This document shows, in pieces, positions 63,209-64,000 of a stretch of 64,000 nucleotides of DNA (the first letter of the stretch is position 1; each line of letters begins with the position of its first letter). This DNA is from Bacteroidales bacterium. Lineage in GTDB: Bacteria > Bacteroidota > Bacteroidia > Bacteroidales > VadinHA17. Position numbers and translations under genes: made by a program. The stretch is from positions 110,469 to 174,468 of the forward strand of contig JALHSP010000116.1 of NCBI GenBank assembly GCA_022865305.1, in the 5' to 3' direction. The notes under the pieces are model-generated. The model did not search any database and was not told the origin of the DNA. It saw only the letters and a program-made list of their open reading frames with translations.

Positions 63209-63323
63209 GTTTGAGACAAATCCAGGCTTGCCTGAGGTTTGGAACAAACAAAAATGCCCGTTAATGAGCGAAGCGAATGAAGGGCTTTTTCTTTTAGTTT
63301 CCTCCCGACCAGGATCATGAAAT

Positions 63324-63340
63324 AATCCTGCCACCCCGAC
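63324..63340. repeat. Displaced copy of the tRNA-Pro 3' end (17 bp)
   Basis: AATCCTGCCACCCCGAC repeats 63154-63170 exactly, 170 bp downstream. It is the type of sequence left as an attachment site by tRNA-targeting integrases. Confidence 0.6.
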
Positions 63341-63595
63341 CATTAGAAAATGCAATCAGCATTAAGTCAGTTGATTGCGTTTATTTTATTATGTCAGTTG
63401 CACCACTTTTGTACCACAATGCTCAAAACTGGCTGAGGCAAAATAAATTTTGTATTATCAAAAATCTGGAATAAATTTGTTATTGACTGCTCGGGGGCAT
63501 ATCTCTCGTCCTAATATTTTCTATTAGTCTGTTAATCTGTGTGTTTTTAGTACTTTTTCTCGTCATTGCATAAGCTATTATGAAAGGATAGTGTA
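63341..63595. other. Gene-poor AT-rich stretch downstream of the tRNA region
   Basis: No credible ORF. The only feature I see is GCAATCA...TGATTGC near 63350-63380, a 7-bp stem. The rest is unremarkable. Confidence 0.5.
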
Positions 63596-63721
63596 ATGAA
63601 ATATTTAAACGATTTCGATCACAGGTGTTATTTACACAGCAAACGAACCGCATTATTAGTATTGGCGCTTACATTGATCGGATTAATTATTGTTTTGTTT
63701 TTGTTATTCTTTCTTTATTAA
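63596..63721 (+). CDS. Possible 41-residue single-pass membrane peptide
   Basis: ATG at 63596 with a GAAAGGA about 9 nt upstream, stop TAA at 63719-63721. The peptide has a short charged N-terminus (MKYLNDFDHR) and one hydrophobic helix (ALLVLALTLIGLIIVLF). It is too short to assign to a family. Composition is compatible with a real small membrane protein, but chance is also possible in this AT-rich region. Confidence 0.3.
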   Translation: MKYLNDFDHRCYLHSKRTALLVLALTLIGLIIVLFLLFFLY

Positions 63722-63822
63722 AAATTATTTCATCATTCAATATTGATTTAATAAAAGTTGCCAATAGAAAAACGGGGAAGCTGAAAAACGATCAGAGTAG
63801 GCACAATTAAAATCAAATAGCA

Positions 63823-63882
63823 ATGAAAAAAGTTTTATTTCTTATTACACTCATGTTAGTTTTAACTACTCCCCATTCTTAG
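63823..63882 (+). pseudogene. Truncated gene start: signal peptide followed by a stop
   Basis: ATG 63823 encodes MKKVLFLITLMLVLTTPHS and then TAG at 63880-63882. The 19 residues look like a complete signal peptide with no mature protein behind it. The interruption falls where a minus-strand open frame ends (63879), suggesting insertion or rearrangement cut a secreted-protein gene. Confidence 0.4.
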
Positions 63883-64000
63883 ACCACAGGTTTCCAAATA
63901 TAAGTTTTTCTTCTTGATGATCTTTCTCTTGTAAATACTTCTTCAATCAGATTACAGGTTCTGTCAAGATTCCTGAAAGGACTTGTCTTGATCTTGACAG
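63879..64000 (-). CDS. Partial C-terminal ORF entering from the right edge
   Basis: Open on the minus strand from the window edge to a TAA at 63879-63881, giving 39 residues of basic protein (ending RRKTYIWKPVV). I do not recognise it. Its composition could fit a transposase C-terminus, and its stop abuts a truncated plus-strand gene. Confidence 0.3.
   Translation of the reverse strand, partial: VKIKTSPFRNLDRTCNLIEEVFTRERSSRRKTYIWKPVV

Noticed and set aside
63380..63430. Possible tail of a tyrosine recombinase on the minus strand
   Set aside because: A short frame ending VVQKWCN is open but too short and without motifs to support an integrase remnant.

Overview
The window reads as a chromosomal segment of an AT-rich member of the Bacteroidota, probably an uncultured anaerobic or microaerophilic lineage near the Bacteroidales. 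The evidence is gene content: TonB receptor, DUF3127, MnmD, single-chain PurL, TPR/SpoIIE phosphatase, many lipoproteins, and a CDC-like pore-former of the Bacteroidota type. Several start regions also carry TAnnTTTG promoter elements, and Shine-Dalgarno sequences are mostly poor. There are about 50 genes, one tRNA-Pro and one intact insertion sequence. I see no rRNA and no CRISPR array.

Layout: (1) 1-4.2 kb is the 3' part of an Mrp-type antiporter operon (C', D, E, F, G) that runs into a two-cluster ferredoxin subunit, a HycI-like [NiFe]-hydrogenase protease and a zinc-ribbon protein. This looks like the tail of an Mbh-like group 4 hydrogenase operon. (2) 4.3-15.3 kb holds transketolase, a CotH-like exported protein, a HAD phosphatase, a complete RND metal-efflux set with a His-rich small protein, and a convergent sugar epimerase. 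(3) 15.5-31.6 kb holds a TonB receptor overlapping a TPR/SpoIIE phosphatase, MnmD, two PPIases, an OB-fold-like DUF3127 protein, a YncE/phosphoesterase fusion, an M3 peptidase and PurL. (4) 32.3-37.4 kb, minus strand, is a five-gene heterodisulfide-reductase-like operon (HdrC-HdrB-HdrA-HdrC-membrane HdrED) whose HdrB is split by an apparent one-base frameshift. (5) 37.6-39.3 kb is a complete IS66-family element with an 8-bp target duplication.

(6) 39.6-43.8 kb holds a cholesterol-dependent-cytolysin-like lipoprotein, a PAP2 phosphatase whose signal peptide is cut by an in-frame stop, a purple acid phosphatase and two small DUF proteins. (7) 43.9-50.5 kb is a sugar-phosphate locus: SIS isomerase, PfkB kinase fused to a HAD phosphatase, and a deoxyhypusine-synthase-like protein, convergent with a Na+/solute symporter overlapping an AGE-family epimerase. 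(8) 50.5-56.2 kb holds a membrane protein, an M1 peptidase and an SQR-DsrC/TusE-DsrE sulfur-handling operon. (9) 56.3-60.5 kb is a polyphosphate group (CHAD, SixA, PPK1) with an ICMT-like methyltransferase. (10) 60.5-64 kb holds glutathione peroxidase, two exported proteins, tRNA-Pro with a displaced copy of its 3' end, and a gene-poor edge with truncated ORFs.

The main themes are energy coupling (Mrp/hydrogenase, Hdr, SQR/DsrC), envelope and metal stress (RND, GPx, PPIases) and polyphosphate. The candidates most worth following are the Hdr operon with the DsrC/DsrE/SQR operon, the CDC-like pore-former, and the isomerase/kinase-phosphatase/DHS-like trio. G/C-rich palindromes and degenerate 7-8 bp tandem repeats recur in the gaps between genes.
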